DNA of 64,000 nt from a bacterium M00.F.Ca.ET.205.01.1.1 (GCA_004791255.1 SRUQ01000006.1:62001-126000), one strand, 5' to 3'; shown: positions 43,207-52,528, numbered from the stretch's first letter. Made by a program: numbers and translations. Notes: generated by a model not told the origin, from the letters alone.

Positions 43207-44469
43207 TCAGCGAGAACCCTTGGCGGTCTCCTGCATCACGATGGCAACGATCGCGCCAGACAGAAACGTCAATGCGGCGATCGACGTGATCGCCCACGAG
43301 AGCCCGAAGCGATCTGCGATGAGACCTGCGGAGAGTGCGCCGATCGCGTAGCCGAGATCGCGCCAGAACCGATAGACGCTAAGGGATCGGGCGCGCCAGG
43401 CTGGATGCGAAGCATCAGAAACGGCCGCGATAAGGCTCGGGTAGACCATCGCAGTTCCAACCCCGAGAAGAAGACTGCCGACGAGCCACCATTCGAACTG
43501 GCGCGTGGCCGCGGTGACAAACAGGCCGCCCGCCTGGATCCACATTCCAGCGACGATCAGGCCCTTGCGGCCCCAGCGATCACTCAAGGGACCGGTGACG
43601 ATCTGCAGGATTCCCCATGTCGCGGGATAGGTCGCCTTCAGGATGCCGATACGCTCTATGCCGAGGCCGAAGGACACGAAGAATAGCGGGAAAATACCCC
43701 AGCTCATGCCGTCGTTGAGATTGTTGACGAGGCCGGCTTGGGAGGCCGCGAACAGATTGCGATCCCGAAACGAGGTCAAAGCAAAAACCTCCTGGAAGCT
43801 GATCGGAGCGGATTGCTGTGCGTGGGCGGATGCCTCCAAGCTGAGGTGATCGCGCGTGTCGCGGACAAGAAGCGCCGACAACACGGCGCCGAGGACCGCA
43901 TAGCCGATCCCGAGATAGATCGGCACCGGCCGCAGACCGTATCGCGAGGCAAGATAGCCGGTCAGGAACGCGGTCACGCCGACCGCGAGATAGCCGGCAA
44001 ATTCGTTGAGGCCTACCGCAAGGCCGCGCGACTTCGGCCCGACGAGATCGACCTTCATGATCACCGTCATCGACCAGGCGAACCCCTGGTTGACACCAAG
44101 CAACGCGTTGGCGGCAATCACCCACCCCCAGTTTGGCGCCCAGATGATCATGAACGGGACCGGCAAGCCGACAAGCCAGCCGAGGACCAGAACGCGCTTG
44201 CGCCCCCAGGTGTCGGCAAGCTGTCCAGACACAAGATTGGCGAGGGCCTTGACCACCCCGAAACTGACGATGAAAGAGACGACGAGTGTCGTTGACGCAA
44301 TGCCGAACTCTTCCGACCCGATAAGGGGCACCACCGTTCGTTCGATACCGACCATGCCGCCGACGAAGGCGTTGATCAGCATCAGCAGCGCGAACTGCCG
44401 CCAATTTTCCTTGAGCCCAAGCCTGACAGCCGCTCGGGCCGACTGTGGAACCGATGCCGTTTCGCCCAT
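43207..44469 (-). CDS. MFS transporter
   Basis: The 420-residue inner-membrane protein has 12 predicted helices and the MFS loop 2-3 motif GQLADTWGRKRVLVLG plus GPLSDRWGRKGLIVAG in the second half. The substrate is unknown. Its gene starts three bases after the metallo-hydrolase gene, so the two form an operon probably controlled by the divergent ArsR-rhodanese regulator; export or uptake of a sulfur compound is a hypothesis. Confidence 0.88.
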   Translation of the reverse strand: MGETASVPQSARAAVRLGLKENWRQFALLMLINAFVGGMVGIERTVVPLIGSEEFGIASTTLVVSFIVSFGVVKALANLVSGQLADTWGRKRVLVLGWLVGLPVPFMIIWAPNWGWVIAANALLGVNQGFAWSMTVIMKVDLVGPKSRGLAVGLNEFAGYLAVGVTAFLTGYLASRYGLRPVPIYLGIGYAVLGAVLSALLVRDTRDHLSLEASAHAQQSAPISFQEVFALTSFRDRNLFAASQAGLVNNLNDGMSWGIFPLFFVSFGLGIERIGILKATYPATWGILQIVTGPLSDRWGRKGLIVAGMWIQAGGLFVTAATRQFEWWLVGSLLLGVGTAMVYPSLIAAVSDASHPAWRARSLSVYRFWRDLGYAIGALSAGLIADRFGLSWAITSIAALTFLSGAIVAIVMQETAKGSR

Positions 44470-44472
44470 TGG

Positions 44473-45213
44473 CTAGGCAGCAACAGCGGCCAAACCGGAA
44501 TTGGTGGCGCGATTGCGCGCCGCATCCGGCGGTGGAGGCGGTATTTCGGTGATCATCGTGGCGACGAACGCGTCCTCGTTCTCGATGCGGAGCGCCTTGT
44601 TGAAGCGCTTCTCGAAACCAATCGTCGATGTCGGCTTGCCACTGAGCGAGCGGCCGCAGACCGAGCCGGAATAGGCGCCGGGCAGCACCTCGACGTGATC
44701 GGGCAATTCCTTGAGACGGCGTACGCTGGAAAACAGCGTCCGCGCGCCGGCCTCGGCGCTGGTTGCCAGTTCGGTTCTCCCGAGATCGCCAACCATGAGC
44801 GTGTGGCCTGTCAGCACGAACCATGGCTCTGCCGCGCGCGTCCTGTCCGTGACCAGGAGCGAGATGTGCTCCGGCGTGTGCCCGGGCGTATGCATGACGG
44901 TCATGGTCACGTTGCCGAGTTCGAGCACGTCGCCGTCCCTGGCGCCCAGAAACCGGAACCCGGCTTGCGTGCCTTCGAACAGCACGTATTGCGCGCCGGA
45001 AGCCGCGGCGAGCGCGCGCCATGTGGAAATATGGTCAGCGTGAATATGCGTGTCGACCACGTAGAGGATGCGCATGCCGGTTGCCTCGGCAACTCTAAGA
45101 TAAGGCGCGATGTCGCCGACCGGATCGACGACCGCAGCGGCGGACTTTCCACCGCAGCCGAAAAGATACGATGCGGCGATGGGATCGGAATGGAGGAATT
45201 GGCGAAGGATCAT
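44473..45213 (-). CDS. MBL-fold hydrolase, persulfide dioxygenase-like
   Basis: The 246-residue product has the metallo-beta-lactamase motif THIHADH, VMHTPGHTPEH and the later LTGHTLMVGDLGRTEL, arranged as in ETHE1/Blh-type sulfur dioxygenases and related glyoxalase II-like enzymes. The start at 45213 (MILRQFLHSDP) has GGGAG nine bases upstream; an in-frame ATG at 45249 lies inside the palindrome and lacks a ribosome site. It is divergent from an ArsR-rhodanese regulator and cotranscribed with an MFS gene. Confidence 0.85.
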   Translation of the reverse strand: MILRQFLHSDPIAASYLFGCGGKSAAAVVDPVGDIAPYLRVAEATGMRILYVVDTHIHADHISTWRALAAASGAQYVLFEGTQAGFRFLGARDGDVLELGNVTMTVMHTPGHTPEHISLLVTDRTRAAEPWFVLTGHTLMVGDLGRTELATSAEAGARTLFSSVRRLKELPDHVEVLPGAYSGSVCGRSLSGKPTSTIGFEKRFNKALRIENEDAFVATMITEIPPPPPDAARNRATNSGLAAVAA

Positions 45214-45240
45214 GACTTGCGCTCCCTGCCTCGCTTCGAT

Positions 45241-45266
45241 AACATTCAATTATTCAGGTGAATGTT
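45241..45266. promoter_or_regulatory. Palindromic operator candidate between the ArsR-rhodanese and MBL genes
   Basis: AACATTCA (45241-45248) and TGAATGTT (45259-45266) are perfect inverted arms around ten AT-rich bases. ArsR-family repressors bind such imperfect 12-2-12-like palindromes, and this one lies in the 69-base divergent gap between the regulator and its likely target operon. Confidence 0.6.
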
Positions 45267-45282
45267 TCATCAAGAAGATTGG

Positions 45283-45951
45283 ATGTCAAGAATCGGGCCC
45301 AAACAGGCGATTTTCGCCAGCCTCGCGGAAGTGGCCCGGGCTCTCGGGCATGCGCATCGGTTGGAATTGCTGGAACACCTCGCCCAGGGGGAACGGAGCG
45401 TCGAGAGCCTGTCCGCGCGGGTGGGCCTCAACTTCGCCAATGCCTCGCGCCACCTTCAAATCCTGCGGCGCGCGCGGCTTGTCGAGACGCGGCGCGACGG
45501 CAAGCACATGCGCTATCGTCTTGCCGGAGATGCCCTGGTGGTAGACCTGACGCTGGCGCTGGGACGCGTAGGTCAGCGGAATGTAGCCGAGATCAATCGC
45601 GTCATGACCGATTACTTCCACGCTCGCGACGCGCTGGAGGCCGTGTCGCGCGAAGATCTTGTCGCAAGGCTGCATGACGGCCTTGTCACGATTCTCGACG
45701 TCCGGCCGGAGGACGAGTTCGCACTCGGCCACCTCCCGGGCGCACTTAACATCCCGCTCGCTGAACTTGAGGGCCGACTGACCGAGCTTCCCGCGGGCCG
45801 AGAGATCATCGCTTATTGCCGCGGTCCGTATTGCGTTCTGTCCTTCGAAGCTGTCGCTGCGCTCCGCGCGCACGGCTACCGCGTCCACCGTCTTGAGGAC
45901 GGCTATCCCGAATGGAAGGCTGCGGGCCTTCCGGTTGAGGCGGCAGCCTGA
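45283..45951 (+). CDS. ArsR-family regulator fused to a rhodanese domain
   Basis: The 222-residue product has an N-terminal winged helix-turn-helix (ALGHAHRLELLEHLAQGERS to NASRHLQILRRARLVETRRDG) and a C-terminal rhodanese domain with DVRPEDEFALGHLPGALNIP and active loop CRGPYC. The only Cys residues are in that loop, so persulfide or sulfide sensing through rhodanese chemistry is plausible. Start 45283 (MSRIGPKQ) follows AAGAAG; an in-frame ATG at 45262 overlaps the palindrome. It likely represses the divergent MBL-MFS operon and itself. Confidence 0.88.
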   Translation: MSRIGPKQAIFASLAEVARALGHAHRLELLEHLAQGERSVESLSARVGLNFANASRHLQILRRARLVETRRDGKHMRYRLAGDALVVDLTLALGRVGQRNVAEINRVMTDYFHARDALEAVSREDLVARLHDGLVTILDVRPEDEFALGHLPGALNIPLAELEGRLTELPAGREIIAYCRGPYCVLSFEAVAALRAHGYRVHRLEDGYPEWKAAGLPVEAAA

Positions 45952-46111
45952 ATGATCCGGCCGGTTCCGCGATCGCCGCTGTTCGAGCCGAAAAAAGATA
46001 CGGTGCCTTGTCGGTCTTACAAGTCGAGAACATGCTGCGCGAGGCACGACGTCAGAGAGGCTTGTCAGGCGAGCCCTTGCGGGCCCACCTGGTGATTGCC
46101 GGGCCTCCGAT

Positions 46112-46708
46112 GTGAGAGAGAATCCTCGCCTGCACTGGCATTTTGGCGTTCGTCTGCTGCATTGGCTGACCGTCGTCGCGCTCGCGGCGCAAATCGCCAT
46201 TGCTTTCGGGCCGATGCGCGGGCCGGGCATGGCGGCGATGAACTGGCTTCCGCTCCACATGTCGATCGGCGTGACGCTGCTGGCCATCGTCGTTCTCCGG
46301 CTTTGCTGGCGCATCCGCACCCAGGCCCCTGCCAGGCACGCCTCAAGGGTCGTCCGGCTTGCGACTGCCTTCTTCCACGTGTTTCTCTATGTCACAATTC
46401 TTGCCGTCCTGATAACCGGATGGCTTGGCTACCGGCCAATGCCTTTCATGCCTCCCGCACGGCTTTTCGGATACTGGCCTTTTCCGTTAGCGCCGTCCGT
46501 CGGTACGCTGTCGGCAAGAGGCTTTGCCTTCGTCCATGCGAAGCTGGTCTGGATACTGCTTGGACTTGCCGGTGCCCACATCCTGGCTGCGCTGGCGCAT
46601 GTCGTGCTGTTGCGCGACGGTGTCATGCAAAGCATGGTCTTCGGTCAGCCGAACACGACCTCTCGGCAGGCGAACGGGCTCGCTTCGGTCGACGATGAGG
46701 ACGGCTGA
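46112..46708 (+). CDS. Cytochrome b561-family membrane protein
   Basis: The 198-residue product has four predicted helices and the two helix-borne His pairs of the cytochrome b/b6 / CybB family: RLLHWLTVVAL and PLHMSIGV in the first half, FFHVFLYVT and AKLVWILLGLAGAHILAALAH in the second. Such proteins transfer electrons across the membrane, often from quinol to a periplasmic partner. The start is GTG at 46112; no alternative ATG in frame is near. Its stop is adjacent to the stop of the convergent YqaA-like gene. Confidence 0.82.
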   Translation: MRENPRLHWHFGVRLLHWLTVVALAAQIAIAFGPMRGPGMAAMNWLPLHMSIGVTLLAIVVLRLCWRIRTQAPARHASRVVRLATAFFHVFLYVTILAVLITGWLGYRPMPFMPPARLFGYWPFPLAPSVGTLSARGFAFVHAKLVWILLGLAGAHILAALAHVVLLRDGVMQSMVFGQPNTTSRQANGLASVDDEDG

Positions 46709-47143
46709 TCACGCCATCGCCCACAATCCTCCCGCGACGATCGCCGCATAGCGCGCGGCCTTGCCTATCGCGACGAGAGCAACGAACACGCCAAGGTTCA
46801 CGCGCGCCGCGCCCGCGGCGATGGTGAAAGCATCTCCGACGACCGGCAGCCAGGCAAACAGCAGTGTCCATTCGCCAAAGCGCCGGAACGTTCGGCTTGC
46901 CTGCTCATAGCGTTCAGGGGTGACGGGGAACCAGCGCCTTCCCCGCAACGAACCGATGCCACGCCCCAGGGCCCAGTTCACCACCGAGCCGAGCGTGTTG
47001 CCTGTCGTGGCGACCGCCAAGAGCAGCCAGGGATCGCCACGCCCCGAGACGATCAGGCCGGCGAGCACCGCCTCCGACGAGACCGGCAGGACGGTTGCGG
47101 CGAGGAACGCGCTGACGAACAGCGCGCCATAGAGCGTCACCAC
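46709..47143 (-). CDS. YqaA/DedA-like (SNARE-associated) membrane protein
   Basis: The 144-residue inner-membrane protein has about four hydrophobic segments and the YqaA pattern: FLAATVLPVSSEAVLAGLI, then TGNTLGSVVNWALGRG and FGEWTLLFAWLPVVGDAFTI. DedA-superfamily proteins act in lipid flipping and envelope homeostasis; this short family is uncharacterised. It follows the multicopper oxidase gene on the same strand after 26 bases, so it may be in the same transcript. Confidence 0.87.
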   Translation of the reverse strand: MVTLYGALFVSAFLAATVLPVSSEAVLAGLIVSGRGDPWLLLAVATTGNTLGSVVNWALGRGIGSLRGRRWFPVTPERYEQASRTFRRFGEWTLLFAWLPVVGDAFTIAAGAARVNLGVFVALVAIGKAARYAAIVAGGLWAMA

Positions 47144-47169
47144 GCCGGGCTAAAGCGCGGCGACATGCG

Positions 47170-48678
47170 CTATGCCTGCACGTCGACAATGCCCATCATG
47201 CCGAGCTGTTCATGCTCGAGGATGTGGCAATGATACATCCTCGGGCCCGGCCGGTCCTGCCGCAACAACAGCCGTACCGTCTCCCCGCGCGCGACATTGA
47301 CGGTGTCTTTCCAGGCGCGATAGGCCGGCTCTGATACCTTGCCGTCGCGCTCGTGCTCGACCACCTGGAACTGCGTCCCATGCACATGGAATGGATGATC
47401 CATGTCCGCCTTGTTTACGATCTCCCAAAGTTCGACCTGTCCGGCCTTGGCGACGACATCGATGCGCTTCATGTCGAAAGCGGCGCCATTGATCAGGAAC
47501 CCCATCTCCATGCCGCTGGCATTCATGGCCATGGTTTCGGTGAAGACGAAGCGCCGGCTGACGGCAGGAGCGCCGAACCGGGCGATCGGCCGTAGCGTGT
47601 CCGGCAGTGGCGGAACCGGCTCGGCCGGCGTCTGAGAAACTTTGACCGTGAACAGCGTCAACCCTGCATCGTTGGCCCGGCCCGGCCCCATCCAGCCGCG
47701 GTCGTAGTCGAGCGTGCGCAGCACGGCGGTGCCGGGCTTGTCGAAGGAGACGATCAACTCGAGCCGTTCCGCCGGGCTGAGCAGGATGTCGTCGGCCGCG
47801 ACCGGCGCCTCCAGCAGGCCGCCATCCGTTCCGATGATCGTCATTGGCGCGGCATCGAAGGAAAGCCGCAAGAAGCGCGCGTTGGTCGCATTGTAGAACC
47901 GGAAGTGCCGTTTCGTGCCAAAGGGGACTGTCAGGGAAGGATTCTTCTGTCCGTTGACCAACACATGGTCGCCGACGCGCCCGTTCATCAGGTCCGTCAT
48001 CGTGCTGTCGGGCAAGGTGCCGTCGGCCGCGAGGCGCAGGTCGGTGAACACCAGCACGGTGTCGCCATAGGCGGCGGGGATCGGATCGGCCTTCGGCTTG
48101 ACCACGAACGCGCCGGCAAGGCCGCGATAGACCTGCTCGGCCGTCTTGCCGTGCGGGTGCGGGTGATACCAGTAGGAGCCGGCACTGCCTTCCGGCAGGT
48201 CGAAAGAGTAGGTGCGATCCGTGCCCGTCGCGACCGGGTCCGTCGGATTGCCGTCCTGGTCGGCCGGCACCGGCATGCCGTGCCAGTGGATGGTGCTCGC
48301 CTCGTCCGCAATCCGGTTGGCGAAGGTGATCTCGATCCGGTCGCCCTCGACTGCCTCGATCAGCGGCCCGGGACTGGTGCCGTTATAACCAAGGATCGGC
48401 GTGTCCAGCCCTTCCGCAAAACGCGCTGTGGCCGACTCAGCCGTCAGCCTCGCCTTGAACAGGCCGGGCGTGCCGGCCTCGTTGGCGAGGCGGGGCAAAT
48501 CGCGAAGGGCTTCGCCTTCCGGCAGCACCGCCACGCCTTGCGGCGCGGCGCCCATATCGTGGCCTGTGTGGCCGCCCATATCCATGCCGGGCATGCCGTC
48601 CATCTTCATCTGGGCGGCAGCGCGCACACTCCCAAGAACCGTCGCAAGGCCGGCCGCCAGGAAACCGCGTCGATGCAT
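47170..48678 (-). CDS. Tat-exported multicopper oxidase (CueO-like)
   Basis: The 502-residue product oxidises cuprous ions or phenols in the periplasm by family analogy. It begins with a twin-arginine signal MHRRGFLAAGLATVLG, then a Met/His-rich stretch (MKMDGMPGMDMGGH). All copper ligand motifs are intact: HWHGM, YHPHPHG, HPFHVHG and HCHILEHEQLGMM. A second Met-rich stretch (METxAMNASGMEMG-type) occurs near residue 405. The ATG at 48678 has GAGGAG upstream. A role in copper tolerance fits with the nearby Met-rich protein. Confidence 0.93.
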   Translation of the reverse strand: MHRRGFLAAGLATVLGSVRAAAQMKMDGMPGMDMGGHTGHDMGAAPQGVAVLPEGEALRDLPRLANEAGTPGLFKARLTAESATARFAEGLDTPILGYNGTSPGPLIEAVEGDRIEITFANRIADEASTIHWHGMPVPADQDGNPTDPVATGTDRTYSFDLPEGSAGSYWYHPHPHGKTAEQVYRGLAGAFVVKPKADPIPAAYGDTVLVFTDLRLAADGTLPDSTMTDLMNGRVGDHVLVNGQKNPSLTVPFGTKRHFRFYNATNARFLRLSFDAAPMTIIGTDGGLLEAPVAADDILLSPAERLELIVSFDKPGTAVLRTLDYDRGWMGPGRANDAGLTLFTVKVSQTPAEPVPPLPDTLRPIARFGAPAVSRRFVFTETMAMNASGMEMGFLINGAAFDMKRIDVVAKAGQVELWEIVNKADMDHPFHVHGTQFQVVEHERDGKVSEPAYRAWKDTVNVARGETVRLLLRQDRPGPRMYHCHILEHEQLGMMGIVDVQA

Positions 48679-48861
48679 CTGTCGTCTCCTCGAACACCCC
48701 CCGGTGCCAGGCCCGGGTCCCAAGAGACCGCCGATGCCCGGCCAGGTCAATGCGGCGTTTGGGCCACTGGAGAACTCATCGACGATCAAGCCGTCAGGAC
48801 GATCCTCTCACCAAGCGCCATATAGGTGTCGACCATAAGCGGCCGCAGCGATCAGGCCGTT

Positions 48862-49215
48862 TCAGGCAACCCTGACCACGAAATGCTTCGTCACCGACTC
48901 GACGATCTTCCAGGTCCCTTTGAAATCGGCTTCGACCACGAAGGCGTCGCCGGGACCCACTTCGACCGGCGTGCCGCCGTCGGGCGTGATGATGATGCGG
49001 CCGGCGATCATGTGCACGAACTCGTAGTCGGTGTAGGTCGCATGATAGGTGCCGGGCGTCGCCCGCCAGGTTCCCGACATCACCTTGCCGTCCTCGGTCG
49101 TATGCTGGACAGCGGTCTGCATGGTCGGCCTGCCCTCTACCACGATCCAGCCAGGTAGATCGCCGGCTTCCGCGTGCTCGACCGCGCCGAATTTGAGGAT
49201 GGTCTTGTTCGTCAT
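48862..49215 (-). CDS. Cupin domain-containing protein
   Basis: The 117-residue product is a single cupin of the ethanolamine-utilisation-like (Cupin_3) type: YEFVHMIAGRIIITPDGG, GPGDAFVVEADFKGTWKIVE and ESVTKHFVV. Its ATG at 49215 has GGAGCC upstream; longer in-frame starts run through unsupported sequence. No enzyme role is known. It stands between the multicopper oxidase and the sugar epimerase gene, each separated by more than 120 bases. Confidence 0.85.
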   Translation of the reverse strand: MTNKTILKFGAVEHAEAGDLPGWIVVEGRPTMQTAVQHTTEDGKVMSGTWRATPGTYHATYTDYEFVHMIAGRIIITPDGGTPVEVGPGDAFVVEADFKGTWKIVESVTKHFVVRVA

Positions 49216-49345
49216 GCCGGGCTCCGTTTGCTTCATGTGTCCGGAAGGTCGGATAGCCGATGCACATGACCGGAGCAATGCCGTGCCAAGCGAAACAGGC
49301 GCGGCCGCGTATCGAAGCATGGCCCGCCCGCGCGGAATTGGCCCC

Positions 49346-50239
49346 TTACGGCTCGTGTCGCGCCGAGACCAGTTCAGCCTTGCGTCGCGCCGTCTCCAGC
49401 CCGATGGCGATGAAGCTGCGCGCATGGCGCGCCAATTCCTTGTTGTCGGTCCACAGATTGCGCCAGATGGCGGTCTTCTTCGACAGGTTCTCGTCGACGA
49501 TCTCGGAAGAGAAGGATTCGAAGGTGAGGTCGTCGCTGTAGCCCACCGCCGCCAGCGCATCGAAGATCGCGGCGAAGTCGATATTGCCGGTGCCAAGGAA
49601 GCCGCGATGGCTCTCGCCGATATGGACATAGCCGATCTTCCTTGCCGCATGGCGGATGGCCAGCCCGAGATCGGCCTCCTCGATGTTCATGTGGAAAGTG
49701 TCGAGATGCAGGAAGATGTTGTCCGAGCCGGTGTCCTCGATGAAGGCGAGCCCCTGCGCTGATGTGTTGAGCAGATTGCTCTCGAAGCGGTTGACGATTT
49801 CGAGGTTGAGCGTGACGCCTGCCGCCTTCGCCGTCTCGGCGACCTTGGCCAGCGCTGCCGCACTGCGGTTCCATTGATCGCGCGTCGGCGCTTGAGTCTG
49901 CAGCCCATGGCTGGCCGAGAGGATGCCGGCGACCTTGCCGCCGCCGAGGTCGCGCGTCAGCGCGATCGTGTCGTTGAGGATCGCGACGCCGCGCGCCGCG
50001 ACCGCCTTGTCACCGCTCGAAATGTCGCCATCGGCCGGCAGGCCGATGCTGATCGCCACGCCGAGATCGAGATCCGCGATACGTTTGGCTAGTCCGCCAA
50101 TGTCGACATTGGCGGGGTCGAGATAGGAGAATTCGATCAGGTCGAAGCCGGCCTCCCTGGTGTTGGCCAGCGTGCGTTCAAGTTCGCTCTGCGCCGAGCT
50201 TGCCGACCAGACGAAAGAATGGATTCCGATGCGCGACAT
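49346..50239 (-). CDS. Sugar phosphate isomerase/epimerase (D-tagatose 3-epimerase-like)
   Basis: The 297-residue TIM-barrel product has the AP endonuclease 2-like fold. Metal-ligand segments are visible: LNLEIVNRFESNLLN (Glu), NIFLHLDTFHMNIEE (Asp, His), GYVHIGESHRGFLGTG (His, Glu) and DLTFESFSSE (Glu). These match ketose 3-epimerases of the tagatose/psicose group. The start at 50239 has GGAGACG upstream. It ends the left arm of the sugar locus, downstream of the kinase. Confidence 0.88.
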   Translation of the reverse strand: MSRIGIHSFVWSASSAQSELERTLANTREAGFDLIEFSYLDPANVDIGGLAKRIADLDLGVAISIGLPADGDISSGDKAVAARGVAILNDTIALTRDLGGGKVAGILSASHGLQTQAPTRDQWNRSAAALAKVAETAKAAGVTLNLEIVNRFESNLLNTSAQGLAFIEDTGSDNIFLHLDTFHMNIEEADLGLAIRHAARKIGYVHIGESHRGFLGTGNIDFAAIFDALAAVGYSDDLTFESFSSEIVDENLSKKTAIWRNLWTDNKELARHARSFIAIGLETARRKAELVSARHEP

Positions 50240-50318
50240 GATCGTCTCCGGTTTGCGGACAGAGTTGGGATGGCGCTCCAGCGCCGCGGGTGCGCCGTCT
50301 GCGTTGCGGCGATGGCGG

Positions 50319-51698
50319 TCATCGCGCACCTCCCGCCTGCAGGCCGAAACTGCCGTATTCCGCGATGAGATCGCGCCAGGTGTCCCGGTAACCGGCGAGA
50401 CCGCCGAAATGCGCCGCACGCGCCGGCTCCGGCTTCGCGGCGGCGAAATCGCGCCCGACGCTCTCGAAGGCGAGAGCCGCGGCGCCTGTGGCGCTGCCCT
50501 CCAGCGTGGCGCCCTGCAGGAAGGCCTGGCCGGGACGAAGCTGCGCCAGCAGCCCGGCAAGCAGGCCGCCATTGTTCAGCCCGCCATCGACGATGACGGT
50601 GTTGTTGGATTGGATCAGCTGAAGGCAGTGGTCGACCATCAGCGCGACATAAAGCAATGCCGCCGGCGCGCGCTCGCCGGCGTCGGGTGTAGGACCTACC
50701 AATCGGCCGGGGCGATCCGGCATCGGCCCGCCCGGCGCGAAGCTTGGCAGCGCCATGATGCCGGCATCGATCGCCCGCTGCACCGCCTGGCCCTCGATCG
50801 GACCTTGCCAGCCATCGCTGATGGCGGCGAATTCGCGGCCGCCCATGAATCGGATGGTCGGCACCGGGCCGCCGTCGACGTCGACATTGACCAGCATGTC
50901 GCGGTCGCGGTCGAGCGCATCGAGCGGACAGTCAGGATTGAGTACGACGACCCAGGTGCCGGTCGACACGACGGTCAGGGGCCCAAGCTCCTGCCGGCGA
51001 TAGGCATGAAGTGCCGCATTGGAATCGTGGACGCCGTTGTGGATGGCGATCACCCGCTTGTTCTGGCCGAAATGCTGTTCGCCCAGGACAGCGCCGGCGC
51101 GCGCGAAGACCGGCATCCGATCGCGCCAGCCCTCGGCATCGACCAACGAGGAAAAATCCCGCTGGCGCGGTGCCCACAGATGCGAATGGCAACCGAGATA
51201 GGAGACTTCAGAGACCGGCCGGCCACCGAGGCGCCAGCTCCAGTATTGCGGATAGCCGAGGATCGATTTCGCGGAAGCGAACGCCTCGGGATCGACCTCC
51301 TGCAGCCACAGCATGTGGCGGCCATAGTTGAAGCCGAGCGGCAGGCGCGGCGAAAAGGTCTCGGCGAAATCCGGAATGCGGCGATCGATCCGCGTCGCGA
51401 TTTCGGCCGGCGGTTCCTGCTCATAGTCGAGGATCGGATGCGTCAGCGCCTCATCGTCCACAAGGGCAAAGGTGCAGCCATGGCCCGAGACCATCAGCCC
51501 TTCCACATCATGGTTTTCGACCGCGCCAGTGACGACACCGAGCGCCCAATCATGCAGGTCGGCCTCATCAAGCACGCTGAACCCGTCCTGGCGGGTCCAT
51601 TTCGGCTGGGTCCGGCGCTCGTCGAGGATGCGTCCGTCCTGATCGAAGACGAACAGTTTCGAATTGGTCTTGCCAAAATCGAGCACCGCCAATTTCAC
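50319..51698 (-). CDS. FGGY-family carbohydrate kinase (rhamnulokinase/fuculokinase-like)
   Basis: The 459-residue product has the FGGY ATPase fold: N-terminal VLDFGKTNSKLFVFDQDGR, a central HDSNAALHAYRRQELGPLTVVSTGTWV and C-terminal VIVDGGLNNGGLLAGLLAQL. It resembles rhizobial rhamnulose-type kinases, so the substrate is probably a deoxyketohexose or ketopentose. Its ATG overlaps the DeoR gene TGA (ATGA), so it is coupled to the regulator. The epimerase gene follows after 79 bases. Confidence 0.88.
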   Translation of the reverse strand: MKLAVLDFGKTNSKLFVFDQDGRILDERRTQPKWTRQDGFSVLDEADLHDWALGVVTGAVENHDVEGLMVSGHGCTFALVDDEALTHPILDYEQEPPAEIATRIDRRIPDFAETFSPRLPLGFNYGRHMLWLQEVDPEAFASAKSILGYPQYWSWRLGGRPVSEVSYLGCHSHLWAPRQRDFSSLVDAEGWRDRMPVFARAGAVLGEQHFGQNKRVIAIHNGVHDSNAALHAYRRQELGPLTVVSTGTWVVVLNPDCPLDALDRDRDMLVNVDVDGGPVPTIRFMGGREFAAISDGWQGPIEGQAVQRAIDAGIMALPSFAPGGPMPDRPGRLVGPTPDAGERAPAALLYVALMVDHCLQLIQSNNTVIVDGGLNNGGLLAGLLAQLRPGQAFLQGATLEGSATGAAALAFESVGRDFAAAKPEPARAAHFGGLAGYRDTWRDLIAEYGSFGLQAGGAR

Positions 51699-52528
51699 GG
51701 GACGGCTCCCGAGGTCGAAGCAACCCGCACCATGACGCCGGCATCTTCCAGCATTCGGGCGTCGGCGTCCGAAAGACCATCGTCGGTGATTAGCGTACCA
51801 ATCCGTGACAGCGGCAGCGCGATATTGCGGGCCTGGATCGAGAGCTTGCGGCTGTCGGCAAGGACGACGATCTGGTCGGCGCAGAGGCTGAGGTCGACGA
51901 TCGAACGGACCAGCAGCGGGTGCGATTCCAGCACGCCTTCCGCACCGATGCCTTGCGCGCCGAGAAAGAACTTCGAGGCGTAAAACGGCGTGGCCTGGGT
52001 GGGAGAATGGATGATGCCGGGTTCGCGGTGCAGGTCACCGCCGGCAACCGTCAGGCTGCAATGGCCATGGTCGCTGAGATAGGCGGCCAGCGGCATCGAG
52101 TTGGTGTAGAGCCGGATGCTGCGGTCGGCGAGCTTGACGCCGAGATGGAAGCAGGTCGAACCGCCATGGACGATGACCGCATCGCCGTCGCGCACCATGG
52201 TCGCCGCGACATTGGCGATCTGGCGCTTGGCCTCGACCGCGAAGTCGCGGTTCTCGTCATAGGGCCGGGCATAGGCAACGCCGGCCTGCGAGGCGCCGTC
52301 GAGCGCCGAAATACCGCCATAGACCTTCCGCGCTTCCCCGGCTTCGTCGATCCTGTCGATGTCACGCCTCACCGTCGCCGCCGAAACGCCAAGCCGCTCC
52401 TGCAGCTCGCGCACCGAGGCGAAGGGGCGATCCCGCAAGAGCTCGACGATCTGCCGCTGGCGGCCGGAGTCGCTCAAATGTTTCTCCCAGATGCCGTCCT
52501 GCGGCGGCAATTGATGTAACTTACTCAC
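51695..52528 (-). CDS. DeoR/GlpR-family transcriptional regulator
   Basis: The 277-residue product has an N-terminal winged helix (RQRQIVELLRDRPFASVREL to SAATVRRDIDRIDEAGEARK) and a C-terminal DeoR sugar-phosphate sensor domain (AIVHGGSTCFHLG, FFLGAQGIGAEG, VVLADSRKL). The start codon is GTG at 52528. The 13-base direct repeat at 52511-52523 lies across codons 2-6, so the regulator probably controls its own gene as well as the divergent aldolase operon. Confidence 0.9.
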   Translation of the reverse strand: MSKLHQLPPQDGIWEKHLSDSGRQRQIVELLRDRPFASVRELQERLGVSAATVRRDIDRIDEAGEARKVYGGISALDGASQAGVAYARPYDENRDFAVEAKRQIANVAATMVRDGDAVIVHGGSTCFHLGVKLADRSIRLYTNSMPLAAYLSDHGHCSLTVAGGDLHREPGIIHSPTQATPFYASKFFLGAQGIGAEGVLESHPLLVRSIVDLSLCADQIVVLADSRKLSIQARNIALPLSRIGTLITDDGLSDADARMLEDAGVMVRVASTSGAVP

